This document shows, in pieces, positions 23,535 to 33,104 of a stretch of DNA of 64,000 bases (positions within the stretch are counted from its first letter, which is position 1; every line of letters starts with the position of its first letter). A program made the position numbers and the translations under genes. The DNA lies in contig PLDA01000002.1 of the NCBI GenBank assembly GCA_003134965.1, positions 1,736,001 through 1,800,000 of the forward strand, written 5' to 3'. This DNA comes from Vulcanimicrobium winogradskyi (lineage in GTDB: Bacteria; Vulcanimicrobiota; Vulcanimicrobiia; Vulcanimicrobiales; Vulcanimicrobiaceae). The notes under the pieces are model-generated. The model was not told the DNA's origin. It made no database searches and saw nothing but the letters and a program-made list of their open reading frames with translations.

Positions 23535-24305
23535 CTAGCGCGTCGCGACGAGAGCGAGCGAAGGGCCGTTCTGATGCTCGGGCGTTTCAAAGGCGATCGC
23601 GATGTGCTGGAAGCCGAAATGCTTGAGGCCGGCGATGATGTCGTCGCGGGTGAGCCAGTAGGCGGTTCCGCTCGGGCCTCCGCAAAATCCGCCCCACGAG
23701 AGGCTTTGATCGTGGTACTGATGGACGTACCGGTCGTATCGGAAACCACTCAGCTCGACGGGTTCGGGCGGGACAACGCGATGTTGGGTGACCGGGTTCT
23801 GCGCCATGATGTCGGCTTGGAAGTAGTGGGTCCAGATGAAGGCACCCCGAGCGGCGACCTTGGCGATGTCTGCGATGAGCTGCATGGGATCGGATTGGTG
23901 GTAGAGCACGCCGCTGGCGAACACGACGTCAAACCGCTCAGTCGTTGTCTTAAGGTATTCCACGAAGTCACCGTACGCGAAGCGAACGCGCTGCAGGCCG
24001 AGCACCTCTTTCACGATGAGGCAGCGAAGGTACGCTCTCGGATTCCCCTCGACCGCGAGAACCTGACCCGCCCCCGCTTTCTCGAGCATGTACGAATGGC
24101 CGGCCTCCATGGGGCCGAGTTCGAGGACGTTTTTGCCTTCGACTCCGCCTAATTGCTCGATCGCCCACGCTACCCGAGCATCAGCGAAGAGCGGTACCGG
24201 ACCCGCCTGATACCCTGGCACTGCCGAGCTCCACTCGTTCTCGAAAATATCGAGTGCGTTTTGCGCGCTCGGGGCATCGGTGCAATACGAGTCCGTGAAT
24301 CGCAT
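23535..24305 (-). CDS. Class I SAM-dependent methyltransferase
   Basis: 256 aa from ATG 24305, 26 bp after the subtilisin gene. The Rossmann methyltransferase core is visible: VLELGPMEAGHSYMLEKAGA (motif I variant), VLAVEGNPRAYLR (acidic end of beta 2), YGDFVEYL, and FDVVFASGVLYHQSDPMQL (motif IV). The layout resembles the wybutosine/CmoB-like or Methyltransf_11 group. A longer frame upstream overlaps the protease gene and is not supported. The C-terminal segment WGGFCGGPSGTAYWLTRDD may line the substrate pocket. It could methylate a sugar or a small molecule; nothing in the sequence names the substrate. Confidence 0.8.
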   Translation of the reverse strand: MRFTDSYCTDAPSAQNALDIFENEWSSAVPGYQAGPVPLFADARVAWAIEQLGGVEGKNVLELGPMEAGHSYMLEKAGAGQVLAVEGNPRAYLRCLIVKEVLGLQRVRFAYGDFVEYLKTTTERFDVVFASGVLYHQSDPMQLIADIAKVAARGAFIWTHYFQADIMAQNPVTQHRVVPPEPVELSGFRYDRYVHQYHDQSLSWGGFCGGPSGTAYWLTRDDIIAGLKHFGFQHIAIAFETPEHQNGPSLALVATR

Positions 24306-24331
24306 GTTCGTCAACGCAGCGTGTCGGCCGG

Positions 24332-26746
24332 CTACAGGTGCGCGGCTGCGACGGCTCTCCCGGCGTTGAGCCGACCGGCGCCTTGGCGCGCGCTCGAGAT
24401 GCCGGGGAGTACGTCGGCCGTCGCCGTCAACAGCGCCGTCGCTTGCGCCGGTGTCAACGAGCGCGCGCCGCCACCGTGATAGATTTCCATCAGCGCGACC
24501 GTCCCCGCGACCTGCGGCGTGGCCTGCGACGTTCCGTTGAACAGAATGCGACAAACCTTTGGCGTTCCCGCGTTCTGGCACTGGTCCAGCACGAACGGAT
24601 CGGTCGTGGTCGAGTATCCCTCGATCCAGTGCAGGAAGTCGGGGGAGGCATTGGGGTCGTCGTTCGACGCATCGCCGCCGGGCGCGACCAGCGTCGCGCC
24701 GGAGTTGGAGTAGTACGCGATCGTTTCCGCCGTGATCGTCGTGTAGTCGTTTTTCACCGTGTTCTGCACGGCGGACGCGCCGACGGCAATCACGCCGGGG
24801 TACGCGGCCGGATAATCAGGCTGATTGCCGTCCTGGCCCGGGCATTCGTTTCCGGCCGCGGCGACGACGACGACGCCTGCCGCGAGCGCGCTCTCGACTG
24901 CGTCCTGCTCGCCGGCGTCGGCGCCTTGGCTCTGCGGAGAGCCGATGCTCAGGCTGATGACCGAAGCACCGTGCGAGACCGCGTCGTTGATCGCGATCGC
25001 TTCATCGACCGTGCTCGCCGACGGCGTGTCGTTCGTGGCGGTGTTGTCCGGGAAGATCTTGTACGCTTGGAGGTGGATCGAGAAGCCGACGCCCGCATAG
25101 CCGTACGTGTTGTTCGCCAGCGCGGTCGCCAGGCCCGACGTGTTCGTGCCGTGGCCGTCCGTGTCCTGAACGGCCGCGTTCCCGGCCGTTTTTTTGCTGT
25201 TGATGACTTGCTCCGCGAAGTCGACCACGAAATCGTCCTGGCCGAGATTGGCTCCGGTCAGGTCGACGCCGGTGTCGATCACCGCGACCGAGACGCCGGC
25301 GCCGCCGGTGGTGAGGTTCCACGCGCCGTTGACGGCCGCGTTCTTCACGACGTTCGTCTTGTAGAAATACCACTGATCGCGGTTGTTGAAGAACGTGTCG
25401 TTCGCCCCGGCCGCCGGATCGCTGGTGAGCCCGCGGTAGTGCGCGGGTGAGACCTCGACGACGTTCGCATTGCGACGCAGCGCCGCGGCCGCCGCGTTGG
25501 CGTCGGCACCCGCCGCCAGCGTGATCGCGCGCAGTCTGCCGCCTTTGAAGGAGCCCAGCTCGGCGGCACGCACGACCGTCGAGGCGCGTTCGATGCTCTC
25601 GATCGCGCCCGTTGCGGCGGTTGCGGCGTAGCGCACGTAGAGCTGGTTCGGGACGACGCCGCCGCGGCCGCGCGGCGCGAGCCGCTGTCCTTTCACCGGC
25701 AGGCGCGCGACGCTCGAAAAACAAGTGGTCGCCGGCGTCGCGGTCGGCACCGGCGTGGGGGTCGGCGGCGGCGTCGGCGCCGTGATCGGCGCCGAATAGA
25801 TGCCGCCGGCTACGCCGATCGCGTACACGTGCGTGCCGTCCGTCGCGATGCTGATCGCTGCGCCCGGCTGCTGCGTGAACGCGCCGGCGCTCAGATCCTC
25901 GTAGTAAATGGGATAGCTGCCGTCCGCGTTCGCGATGTAGCCGAGCGCGAACAGCCCTCCGCTCTTGGTCGGCGCGACCTGCACGACGCCGCCGGACAGC
26001 TGCGCGAATCCGGAGGATGGATTGTAATAGAAGATCGCATTGGTCGCGCTGACGACGTAGAAGCCGCCGGGCGCGATGTTGGGAGCAAAGCTGCCGAGAT
26101 CCCACGACGCGGCGATGCGCACCGCCGCTCCGGGCAACTGCGTCCATACGCCGCTGGTAAAGTGCCAGATGCCGCGCCCGAATTGCCCGCCGCCTTGATT
26201 GGAGATCACGTACACCGAACCGTCGGAGCCGACGCTGATGTCGCTCGCGCCGCCGGCGATCGTGCTCCACGCACCGTTGGCGTAGTCGTAGATCCCGCCG
26301 GCCGAGTTGACGACCCACAGCGTGCCGTCCGGCGCGACGGAGAGGCGCATGGCGGCGCCCGGGATATTCGTCCACGATCCGTTGACATAGTGCCAGATCG
26401 CACGATCGAGCCCGCCGCCCTGGTTTGAAAGGACCCAGATGGAACCGTCGGGACTCCCCGCGACGGCGATCCCGCCGCCGGGAAGCTGCGTCCACCCGAG
26501 CGGCCCGATCGCGCTCTTCGGCAGCCGTACGCCCGACATGGCGGACGGCGCGAGCAGCTTTGTCTGCACCATCGGCGGGGCGGAAACGGTCGCCGGAGAG
26601 ATCGACTTCGCCGTCTCGAGCTGCACGCCGGCGGCACTCGGCGTCGTTCCGGCCGAGCGGCCTCCGCACGCCTGCAGCAAGAGCATGGAACCGAGCAGCG
26701 AAAATGCCGTCAGTCGAGCCCGCACACCGTTCACGGACAGCCTCAT
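24332..26746 (-). CDS. Lipoprotein with tectonin-like propeller fused to subtilisin-family protease
   Basis: About 804 aa from ATG 26746 (TTG 26758 is an alternative). Lipobox LQAC near residue 27. Six tectonin-like blades cover roughly residues 75-320 and are very similar to those of the two neighbouring lipoproteins. A Pro/Thr linker (TPPPTPTPVPTATPATT) leads to an S8 prodomain-like region and the catalytic domain. Triad: D491 (VAVIDTGVD), H532 (DTDGHGTNTSG), S740 (FNGTSQATPQVAG), plus the oxyanion Asn in VAAAGNECPG. It is a secreted, anchored serine protease whose propeller probably targets it. The same propeller carrying an unrelated metallopeptidase next door is notable. Confidence 0.92.
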   Translation of the reverse strand: MRLSVNGVRARLTAFSLLGSMLLLQACGGRSAGTTPSAAGVQLETAKSISPATVSAPPMVQTKLLAPSAMSGVRLPKSAIGPLGWTQLPGGGIAVAGSPDGSIWVLSNQGGGLDRAIWHYVNGSWTNIPGAAMRLSVAPDGTLWVVNSAGGIYDYANGAWSTIAGGASDISVGSDGSVYVISNQGGGQFGRGIWHFTSGVWTQLPGAAVRIAASWDLGSFAPNIAPGGFYVVSATNAIFYYNPSSGFAQLSGGVVQVAPTKSGGLFALGYIANADGSYPIYYEDLSAGAFTQQPGAAISIATDGTHVYAIGVAGGIYSAPITAPTPPPTPTPVPTATPATTCFSSVARLPVKGQRLAPRGRGGVVPNQLYVRYAATAATGAIESIERASTVVRAAELGSFKGGRLRAITLAAGADANAAAAALRRNANVVEVSPAHYRGLTSDPAAGANDTFFNNRDQWYFYKTNVVKNAAVNGAWNLTTGGAGVSVAVIDTGVDLTGANLGQDDFVVDFAEQVINSKKTAGNAAVQDTDGHGTNTSGLATALANNTYGYAGVGFSIHLQAYKIFPDNTATNDTPSASTVDEAIAINDAVSHGASVISLSIGSPQSQGADAGEQDAVESALAAGVVVVAAAGNECPGQDGNQPDYPAAYPGVIAVGASAVQNTVKNDYTTITAETIAYYSNSGATLVAPGGDASNDDPNASPDFLHWIEGYSTTTDPFVLDQCQNAGTPKVCRILFNGTSQATPQVAGTVALMEIYHGGGARSLTPAQATALLTATADVLPGISSARQGAGRLNAGRAVAAAHL

Positions 26747-26781
26747 CTCTTGTCGCAAGGGAGCAGGCGCTCTACGTTCGC

Positions 26782-27672
26782 CTACGCTTCGTCGCGCACC
26801 CGCGCGAACGCCATCAGCTCACCGATGTTCACGTTGACCGGCGCCGACCGCACCTTCTCGGGGATCGCCTTCGCGGCTGCGCGGTAGAGCTTTACGGCCA
26901 GCGGGAGATACATGTCGACTTGGCCCGCTAAGTAGTCCGCGGTCAGCGTCTTGGTTGCCGGTCCGATCTCGATGTCGCTGAATCCGGCCCGCGTCAGCGC
27001 GAGCCGCAGCCCGCGGCGCGAAAAGAGCACGGTGTGCTGCATCGGCTGGAACATCGGCCAGCGCGCGCGCAGCACGTGGCGGAGAACGTGTCCGACGTCG
27101 GGTGTCGTGATGACGAGCAGGGCACCGGGCCGCGCCACGCGGCGAATCTCTTGGAGGAATCGGACCGGGTCGAAGACGTGCTCGATCAGATCGAAGGCGG
27201 TGACGACGTCGAACGGCGTCGTCACCTCGAGCGCGAGCGCATTCACGTCGCCGACCGTCAGACGTTCGCGGACGCGCGGCGAAGCGCTCGACACTGCTTC
27301 GTTCGAGAGCTCCACGCCGTACGCATCGAATCCCGCGTCGAGCGCCTGCTCGACAAAAAAACCGGCCGAGGCGCCAACGTCGAGCAGCCGGCCGCCGCGA
27401 ACGCGAGCCGCGATCCGCCGCGCCCGCGTCGCGAAGGTGAGCGCTTTGAGGTTGGCCGCCGCGACGTAGTCGTTGTAGACGCCGCGAGCGTACTCTGCCT
27501 CGACGTAGGCGCGCATCTGCTCGATCGTCGGCATCGGATGCTGGAAGAGCGTCTCGCACACCGGACAGCCATAGTAGGTCGCGGGCGGGACGCGCTGGGC
27601 AATATCGGCGGGGACGCCGCAGATCGGGCAGTTGACGTCGGTCTTGGCGGCTTTAACGGCCAGCATCGGCAT
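26782..27672 (-). CDS. SAM-dependent methyltransferase with N-terminal zinc ribbon
   Basis: 296 aa. Residues 14-45 hold two Cys pairs (CPICG and CPVCE), a zinc ribbon typical of Methyltransf_23-type proteins in glycan loci. The methyltransferase core follows: GGRLLDVGASAGFFVEQAL (motif I), YGVELSNEAV, VGDVNALAL and FDVVTAFDLIEHVFDPVRFL (motif IV). A C-terminal SLAxxxR-like region (FSRRGLRLALTRAGFSDIEI) completes the fold. ATG 27672 overlaps the end of the SDR gene by 20 bp; ATG 27666 is also possible. It probably methylates a sugar or modifies a lipid-linked glycan. It is similar in layout to the N-terminal half of the neighbouring 28545-30062 protein. Confidence 0.85.
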   Translation of the reverse strand: MPMLAVKAAKTDVNCPICGVPADIAQRVPPATYYGCPVCETLFQHPMPTIEQMRAYVEAEYARGVYNDYVAAANLKALTFATRARRIAARVRGGRLLDVGASAGFFVEQALDAGFDAYGVELSNEAVSSASPRVRERLTVGDVNALALEVTTPFDVVTAFDLIEHVFDPVRFLQEIRRVARPGALLVITTPDVGHVLRHVLRARWPMFQPMQHTVLFSRRGLRLALTRAGFSDIEIGPATKTLTADYLAGQVDMYLPLAVKLYRAAAKAIPEKVRSAPVNVNIGELMAFARVRDEA

Positions 27673-28465
27673 AGATCCGTTCGATACGAGATTTCATCAG
27701 GAGGGAATAGAGCGGCCGGGTCACGGGACCGAACGCTTCGTAGAGCCAGGTCGCGAAGCCGAGCGACGCCGGCAAGAACGTGACGGGCCGTGCACGTTCT
27801 ATGGCCCGGAGCGTCGCCGCCCCGACGCGCTGGACGGAGAGCGCAGACCGGTTCTCCGGGCCGAGCTTTCGTTCCCGGAAGGTCGGGTCGTCGAAGAACG
27901 GAGTGTCGACCCGCCCTGGGCAAACGGCCGTCACCTCGACGCCAAAGCGCCGCAGCTCGTAGCGCAGCGCCTCCGCCAGACCGAACATTCCGTGCTTCGC
28001 TGCGCAATAGGTGGCGTTCGGCGTGATCGGGATGCGGCCCGCGGCGGAGGCGACGAAACAGATTGCGCCCGACCGGCGCTCGACCATTTGGCCGAGCAGC
28101 CGCTTCGTCAGCCGGACGTGTCCGGAGAGGTTGACGGCGAGAAGGCGGTCGATCTCCTCGTCGGGCGCCGCCTCGAAGGTGCGATAGGTACCGTACCCGG
28201 CGTTGTTCACCAGGACGTCGACGCCGCCGGCCGCGAGCAGCCGCTGGGCGAGCGCGTCGATCTCTGCGCCGCTCGCGAGATCGCATTGCTCCCACGTCAC
28301 CGCTGCGCCGGAACCCCGCAGCGCCTCCGCGGTTCGCGCGAGCCGATCCGGATCGTTCGCGACGAGCACGAGCTGGTTTCCGAGCAGCGCAGCTTGGCGC
28401 GCGAGCTCGGCGCCGATCCCGCTGGATCCACCCGTAATGACGATCCGCTTGTTCCGCAGTTGCAC
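27653..28465 (-). CDS. Short-chain dehydrogenase/reductase
   Basis: 270 aa from GTG 28465. NAD(P) loop RIVITGGSSGIGAELARQA right at the N-terminus, VNNAGYGTY (NAG motif), FVASAAGRIPITPNATYCAAK (Ser-Tyr-Lys active site) and a C-terminal hydrophobic helix region (TFLPASLGFATWLYEAFGPV) with basic tail. The C-terminal part resembles SDRs that act on membrane-bound or lipid substrates. A frame extending to 28663 has Arg/Ser-rich, non-protein-like sequence and overlaps the divergent gene, so the shorter start is used. Its stop lies inside the start region of the methyltransferase downstream, giving a two-gene minus operon. The function beyond oxidoreductase is unknown. Confidence 0.87.
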   Translation of the reverse strand: MQLRNKRIVITGGSSGIGAELARQAALLGNQLVLVANDPDRLARTAEALRGSGAAVTWEQCDLASGAEIDALAQRLLAAGGVDVLVNNAGYGTYRTFEAAPDEEIDRLLAVNLSGHVRLTKRLLGQMVERRSGAICFVASAAGRIPITPNATYCAAKHGMFGLAEALRYELRRFGVEVTAVCPGRVDTPFFDDPTFRERKLGPENRSALSVQRVGAATLRAIERARPVTFLPASLGFATWLYEAFGPVTRPLYSLLMKSRIERIYADAGR

Positions 28466-28544
28466 GTTCGTGACTTCACCGCACGCTCGGCTCTCTCCGG
28501 CGTCGGCAGGATTTGGCGCTGCAATCCTGGAGTGTAGATGCCCT

Positions 28545-30062
28545 ATGCGCGGATACTCTGCGCCGCCGAGCGTCGTCCGGGTGCTCGAACGCTGCCCGTC
28601 ATGTGAGTCTTCACGCCTCGAATACGAGTTCCGGATCGACGACGGCCGTGTTTCGCGATGCACCGATTGCAGTCTGTTGTTTTTGTGCGAGATGCCCCCG
28701 CGTGCCGCGCTGCCGGCGGTCGACTACAGCGATCGCGTGAGCGAACGTATCGCGCACCTCAAAGCGTCGACGGGAGCGGCGCCGCGCACCGTCCTCGCCG
28801 TCGTTCCTCCCGGAGCCTTCGGACGCGTCGACGGGGCCGACGTCGTCGCGGCGAACGATCTGGTGGCGGAAAAGCCGCCCGATCCGCCCTACGACGCCCT
28901 CGTCTGCATCGACGCGGTGGACCGGGTCGACGATGCGTCCTTGCTGCTCGAGCGCATCTACGCCGCGCTGGTGCCGGACGCACCGTCCTCGTTTACCGTC
29001 GCGTCGGTCGGGAGCACCACCGCACGGTATGCCGGAGCCTCGTGGCGGGGTTTCCGGTCCGGCGCGTCGACGTTCTATTCGATCGACACGCTGCAGTCGA
29101 TCCTCATCCGACACGGCTTTCGGCAACCGAAGACGTACGCCGACGGCAGCCTGCGGCCCGGCTCGCTGCGCGTGCGCACGGCCGCGCGACTCCTCGGCGC
29201 GTTGGGTTTGCGCGCGGTTGCGGTCGCGGCGCAGCACCGCTCGCGCCTGCTCGACGAGGCGATGACGATCGTCACGGTCCGCGGCGAGGCGATCGCGCGT
29301 CCGCGCCTCTCCGTGATCGTCCCGGTCTACAACGAGCGCTCGACTTTTCGTAAGCTCATGGATCGCCTCGTCGCGAAGCAGATCGACGGTATCGACATCG
29401 AGATCATCATCGTCGAGAGCAACTCGACCGACGGCTCCCGCGAGGAGGTCGTCGATTTCGCCGGGCATCCGCGCGTCACGGTGGTCTTTCAGGACCGGCC
29501 TTCGGGAAAGGGTAACGCGGTGCGTGCAGGACTGGTGCGCGCTACCGGCGACATCGTGCTCTTCCAGGACGCGGACCTCGAGTACGAGATCGACGACTAC
29601 GACGATCTGCTGCGGCCGATCTGCCTCTATCAGCGCAACTTCGTGATCGGCTCGCGCCACGTCAAGGGCAGCGCGTGGAAGATTCGCGACTTCAACGACG
29701 CGCCCGTCCTCTCGCAGGTATTCAACCTCGGGCACGTCGTCTTTCTCGGGTTGCTCAACACGATCTACGGTCAATCGCTCCGGGATCCGTTCAGCATGTT
29801 CAAGGTCTTCCGCCGCGATTGCATCGCAGGACTGGACTTTGAGTGCAATCGGTTCGACTTCGACTTCGAGATCGTCATCAAGCTGCTGAGAAAAGGCTAT
29901 CGTCCGCTCGAGATCCCGGTGAACTACCATTCGCGGTCGATCCGGGAAGGGAAGAAGGTCACGATGATCCGCGACCCGCTGACGTGGTTCAGAGCGCTCG
30001 CGCGGTTTCGCCGCAGCGAGCTGTATCGCGCCGGCGCGAAGCCGTCGACGGATCGAGCTTAG
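28545..30062 (+). CDS. Zinc ribbon and degenerate methyltransferase fused to a GT2 glycosyltransferase
   Basis: 505 aa from ATG 28545. Residues 15-45 form a zinc ribbon (CPSCESSRLEYEF, CTDCSLLFL). Residues about 50-230 follow the outline of a class I methyltransferase (DALVCIDAVDRVDDASLLLE as motif IV, FYSIDTLQSILIRHGF as the late motif), but the glycine-rich SAM loop is not recognisable. Residues about 255-480 are a DPM1-like GT2 domain: LSVIVPVYNERSTFRKLM, IIIVESNSTDGSREE, DRPSGKGNAVRAGL, VLFQDADLEYE, then FDFDFEIVIKL. The GT2 part should transfer a sugar from a nucleotide or lipid donor. Its stop overlaps, tail to tail, the stop of the YfhO gene on the other strand (TTAG, 30059-30062). Confidence 0.83.
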   Translation: MRGYSAPPSVVRVLERCPSCESSRLEYEFRIDDGRVSRCTDCSLLFLCEMPPRAALPAVDYSDRVSERIAHLKASTGAAPRTVLAVVPPGAFGRVDGADVVAANDLVAEKPPDPPYDALVCIDAVDRVDDASLLLERIYAALVPDAPSSFTVASVGSTTARYAGASWRGFRSGASTFYSIDTLQSILIRHGFRQPKTYADGSLRPGSLRVRTAARLLGALGLRAVAVAAQHRSRLLDEAMTIVTVRGEAIARPRLSVIVPVYNERSTFRKLMDRLVAKQIDGIDIEIIIVESNSTDGSREEVVDFAGHPRVTVVFQDRPSGKGNAVRAGLVRATGDIVLFQDADLEYEIDDYDDLLRPICLYQRNFVIGSRHVKGSAWKIRDFNDAPVLSQVFNLGHVVFLGLLNTIYGQSLRDPFSMFKVFRRDCIAGLDFECNRFDFDFEIVIKLLRKGYRPLEIPVNYHSRSIREGKKVTMIRDPLTWFRALARFRRSELYRAGAKPSTDRA

Positions 30063-33025
30063 GCGGGGCTCGGCTTGCGCGACCGGCGCAAGCGCTTGAG
30101 CGTGGGCGCTGCCAAGACCATGCAAAGCAGGACGATAAGTCCTGCGACCGACGCGATCGTCCCGATCAGAGCGGCTCGCGACTCGTACGAGATCGTCACG
30201 ACGTGCCGTCCTGCCGCGACGGAGATTCCGCGAAAGAGCGCGTCGGTGTGGATGATCGGAACGACCTGCCCGTCCACCCTCGCGACCCAGCCGGGATAGT
30301 CCGTGTCGTTTTGGAGCAGGAGGGCCGGCGCGCTCGCGACCACGTCGGCCGTCACGGAGTCGCTGCGCGAATTGGTCACCGTCACGGATTCCGGCCCTCG
30401 CTGTGCGCCGACCGGGACCGCACGATCCACGACCGCGATATGGACTGCGTCGAAGCCGGGGTTCGCGAGCATCGACCGGGCCGATTCGTCCGTGTTCGCC
30501 GTCACCGTCCGGTGAAAGAGCGAGATTCGAGGCAGCACGCCCGGGACACGGTAGACAAACGCACCCCTCGAATGAAACGCGGGCTCAAAGATCCGATGTG
30601 TTGCTTGCAGCGTCCCCCAATCCTCGCGCCGCTGGAAGCGCGGTTCTCCCCAGATCGCCCAGGCCGCGCACGCATCGTCGGCTGCCGTAATGAATCTGAG
30701 CGTCACGTCTCGACCCGTGAACGCCGAGAGGTCGATTCGAAACGGAATCCATCGTCGCTGCGTGAGAACATGTTTGGGATCGATCGTGCGAGAAGTGCTT
30801 AGGACCGAACGCCCGCTTTGCTCCAGGTCCACGGTAAACGTGACGGGGCCGCCGCAAATGGGCATGTCCACGTACGAGCCGGGATCTAACGCGATATCGG
30901 CGGCAAACACGGGGCGGGCGCCCGAAATGAGGGCCGAATACCGTGCCCCGGCGTACGGCGCGTGCTCGAATAGGACGTCTTCGGAGACACCATTGAGACG
31001 CGCCGACGCCAGCCGCACTGATCCGCTGTTGTTGCGGGGCACGAGCGGGGCTGTTTGCTCCCATAGGCTCTCGAGAAATCCCCCAGGCGGTCGCTGAATC
31101 GAATCGATCTGCGCGGGAGAGATGAGCCAGGCGATCGACGAGAGCGTCATCCATCGTCGCACGAGCCGCGCCGCCAGATGAAGCGGACGCCCTCCGGTGA
31201 CGCGGTCGGCTTGATCGCCGGGCACCGGACCCTCGTTCGCGGTCAGCGCGTTCACGAACGGTAAGAATTCTTGGGGATAGAGTGCGTTGATCGCGCTCGG
31301 GTCGGCGAAGCCGTACGCGCCCGCCCACTCAGGATACAGCATTCCGGAAAGGCCGAACACGCGCTCTCGACTTCGATCGACGTGGTCTCCAAGATACGAG
31401 AGATACGGTGCGCCAGCGTACGGATCGTTGCTGATCGGCGGCATGTCGTCCCAAAGCTGCGGTACGGCATAGGCGGCGGAAAGCTCGGCGACGACGAGGA
31501 ACGCCAAGCCGGCGCTTGCGATACGTCGCCGAGTTCCCTCAGAGGCGACGATCGCAAACGCAAGGCCGCTCGCACAGACCAATGCAGTGACTGCGATCAA
31601 CATCGCCGCCGGATCGCGCCACGCCTCGGGTCCCGGACCGATCGCGTGTTGCGTCTGGAGATCCAGATACGTCACGAGCGCGAGCACCGAAGCAAATGCC
31701 GCGGTCACGATGCGAGCTCTCGCGCGACCTTCCCACAAGGCGGCCGCTCCGAAGCCTGCGAGGATCGCGACCGAATCGCCGAGACAGAATTCGGCGTACT
31801 TCGGAAACTGGATCAGTTGAAAAAGCGGAAGTCCCCCCGTCCAGTTTACCAGTGGATTGCCATACCGCTTGAGGACGCAATAGAGTGCGATCGCTCCGAA
31901 GAACAGCACGATCGGAGTTCGCTGGTCGCGGCGCCGCACCGCGGCGATCAGTGCGACGACGGCGAGCACCAGGAGCGTGCATCCGAAGAACCCTCGCACG
32001 CCCGTCGGCGCGACGCCAGCGACGATCGAGCGCCACGGCAATCCGAACACGAGCGGGGCAATCTCGGTGATCACCCCGAAGGACCAGCCGCCGTCCGCGG
32101 AGAGGCCCGGGATGCCTCCGCCGAGCGTGCGCGGGTCGTGTTGATTGTACGAACGGCTGACGTACTCGACGAACGGCACGATGGCGATCGCGCCGACGAG
32201 CATCCCGCACGAATGGCTCGCAATGAGGGCAAGCGTTGCCCGGACGCGTCCGGTTGGAACGGAAGCGACTCGCAGAACTGCGTAGAGCGCCGCAACGGAG
32301 AGCGAGAGAAGCGCCGATTCAGGCATTCCTCCAAGGTAGGTCAGGCCGCTCGCCAGCGCGAGGGCTGCGCAACGCGGCCCGTTGGGGCGGCGTACGACGA
32401 GCTCCGTTGCCCACAGCAGCGCCGGCAGCCCGATATCGACCGAAAGATGCGGAACGTTGTTGTAGAGCAGATAATAGCCGGTAAGAGCGGTTCCCAGACC
32501 CGTGACGGCAGCTGCGTATCGATTGGTGAAAAGTCGCACGAAAAGCGCTGCGAACCAGCCCGCCAGAAAGAGCCGGAAGACGACGAACCAGTTGTATGCC
32601 CGCGGCGTCGGGTTCACCGCCAACAGCGCGGTAAGCGGGTAGAATGGTTGCGGCTGCATGGCGCCGTCGAACGGTACGCCGTACCCGGCGTACGGGTCCC
32701 AAAAGGGAAGGCGATGTTCTTCCCACACGATGCGGTGCTCGACCGCGAGCCACGGTTCACTTTGAAACGCGGGCGCGCCTGCGTCTAACGTATGGTAACG
32801 CTGTGCATGCACGTCCGGCGCGGCTCCCGTCGGATAGATGCTCGGGGCGTCACTTGCGCTGCTGAGGAGCGAGTAGTTGCCGAAGAGATACGGTGCGAAG
32901 ATGACCGAGAGCACGAGAGCAATGACGAGCGCCAGAACCGCCGCGTCACGCTGGTAATCGTTGGCCGCTGTCAAGGTGCTACGCCATGAAATTCCGGTGC
33001 GATGAATGCAGAAGCTATGCGGCAT
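30059..33025 (-). CDS. YfhO-type multi-pass membrane protein
   Basis: About 988 aa from ATG 33025; GTG 33082 and TTG 32974 are other options and the start is uncertain because the divergent gene lies close. About 12-13 predicted helices in the first 560 residues, then a large extracytoplasmic beta-rich part and one last helix (LIGTIASVAGLIVLLCMVLA) with a basic C-terminus. Family signs are WDPYAGYGVPFDGAMQPQPF, NVPHLSVDIGLPALLWATE and the C-terminal NDTDYPGWVARVDGQVVPI. In Gram-positives YfhO glycosylates lipoteichoic acid, and the family is GT-C-like. Here it may add a sugar to the exported glycan. It is about 40 percent alike by eye to the YfhO at 33749. Confidence 0.87.
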   Translation of the reverse strand: MPHSFCIHRTGISWRSTLTAANDYQRDAAVLALVIALVLSVIFAPYLFGNYSLLSSASDAPSIYPTGAAPDVHAQRYHTLDAGAPAFQSEPWLAVEHRIVWEEHRLPFWDPYAGYGVPFDGAMQPQPFYPLTALLAVNPTPRAYNWFVVFRLFLAGWFAALFVRLFTNRYAAAVTGLGTALTGYYLLYNNVPHLSVDIGLPALLWATELVVRRPNGPRCAALALASGLTYLGGMPESALLSLSVAALYAVLRVASVPTGRVRATLALIASHSCGMLVGAIAIVPFVEYVSRSYNQHDPRTLGGGIPGLSADGGWSFGVITEIAPLVFGLPWRSIVAGVAPTGVRGFFGCTLLVLAVVALIAAVRRRDQRTPIVLFFGAIALYCVLKRYGNPLVNWTGGLPLFQLIQFPKYAEFCLGDSVAILAGFGAAALWEGRARARIVTAAFASVLALVTYLDLQTQHAIGPGPEAWRDPAAMLIAVTALVCASGLAFAIVASEGTRRRIASAGLAFLVVAELSAAYAVPQLWDDMPPISNDPYAGAPYLSYLGDHVDRSRERVFGLSGMLYPEWAGAYGFADPSAINALYPQEFLPFVNALTANEGPVPGDQADRVTGGRPLHLAARLVRRWMTLSSIAWLISPAQIDSIQRPPGGFLESLWEQTAPLVPRNNSGSVRLASARLNGVSEDVLFEHAPYAGARYSALISGARPVFAADIALDPGSYVDMPICGGPVTFTVDLEQSGRSVLSTSRTIDPKHVLTQRRWIPFRIDLSAFTGRDVTLRFITAADDACAAWAIWGEPRFQRREDWGTLQATHRIFEPAFHSRGAFVYRVPGVLPRISLFHRTVTANTDESARSMLANPGFDAVHIAVVDRAVPVGAQRGPESVTVTNSRSDSVTADVVASAPALLLQNDTDYPGWVARVDGQVVPIIHTDALFRGISVAAGRHVVTISYESRAALIGTIASVAGLIVLLCMVLAAPTLKRLRRSRKPSPA

Positions 33026-33104
33026 GGTTCGGTGGGCAGCCTTCTCCGAGGAGGGACTCGCCGATCGCTGGAACGCCCCCACTCCTCATCCGGAGGACCT
33101 GCTG

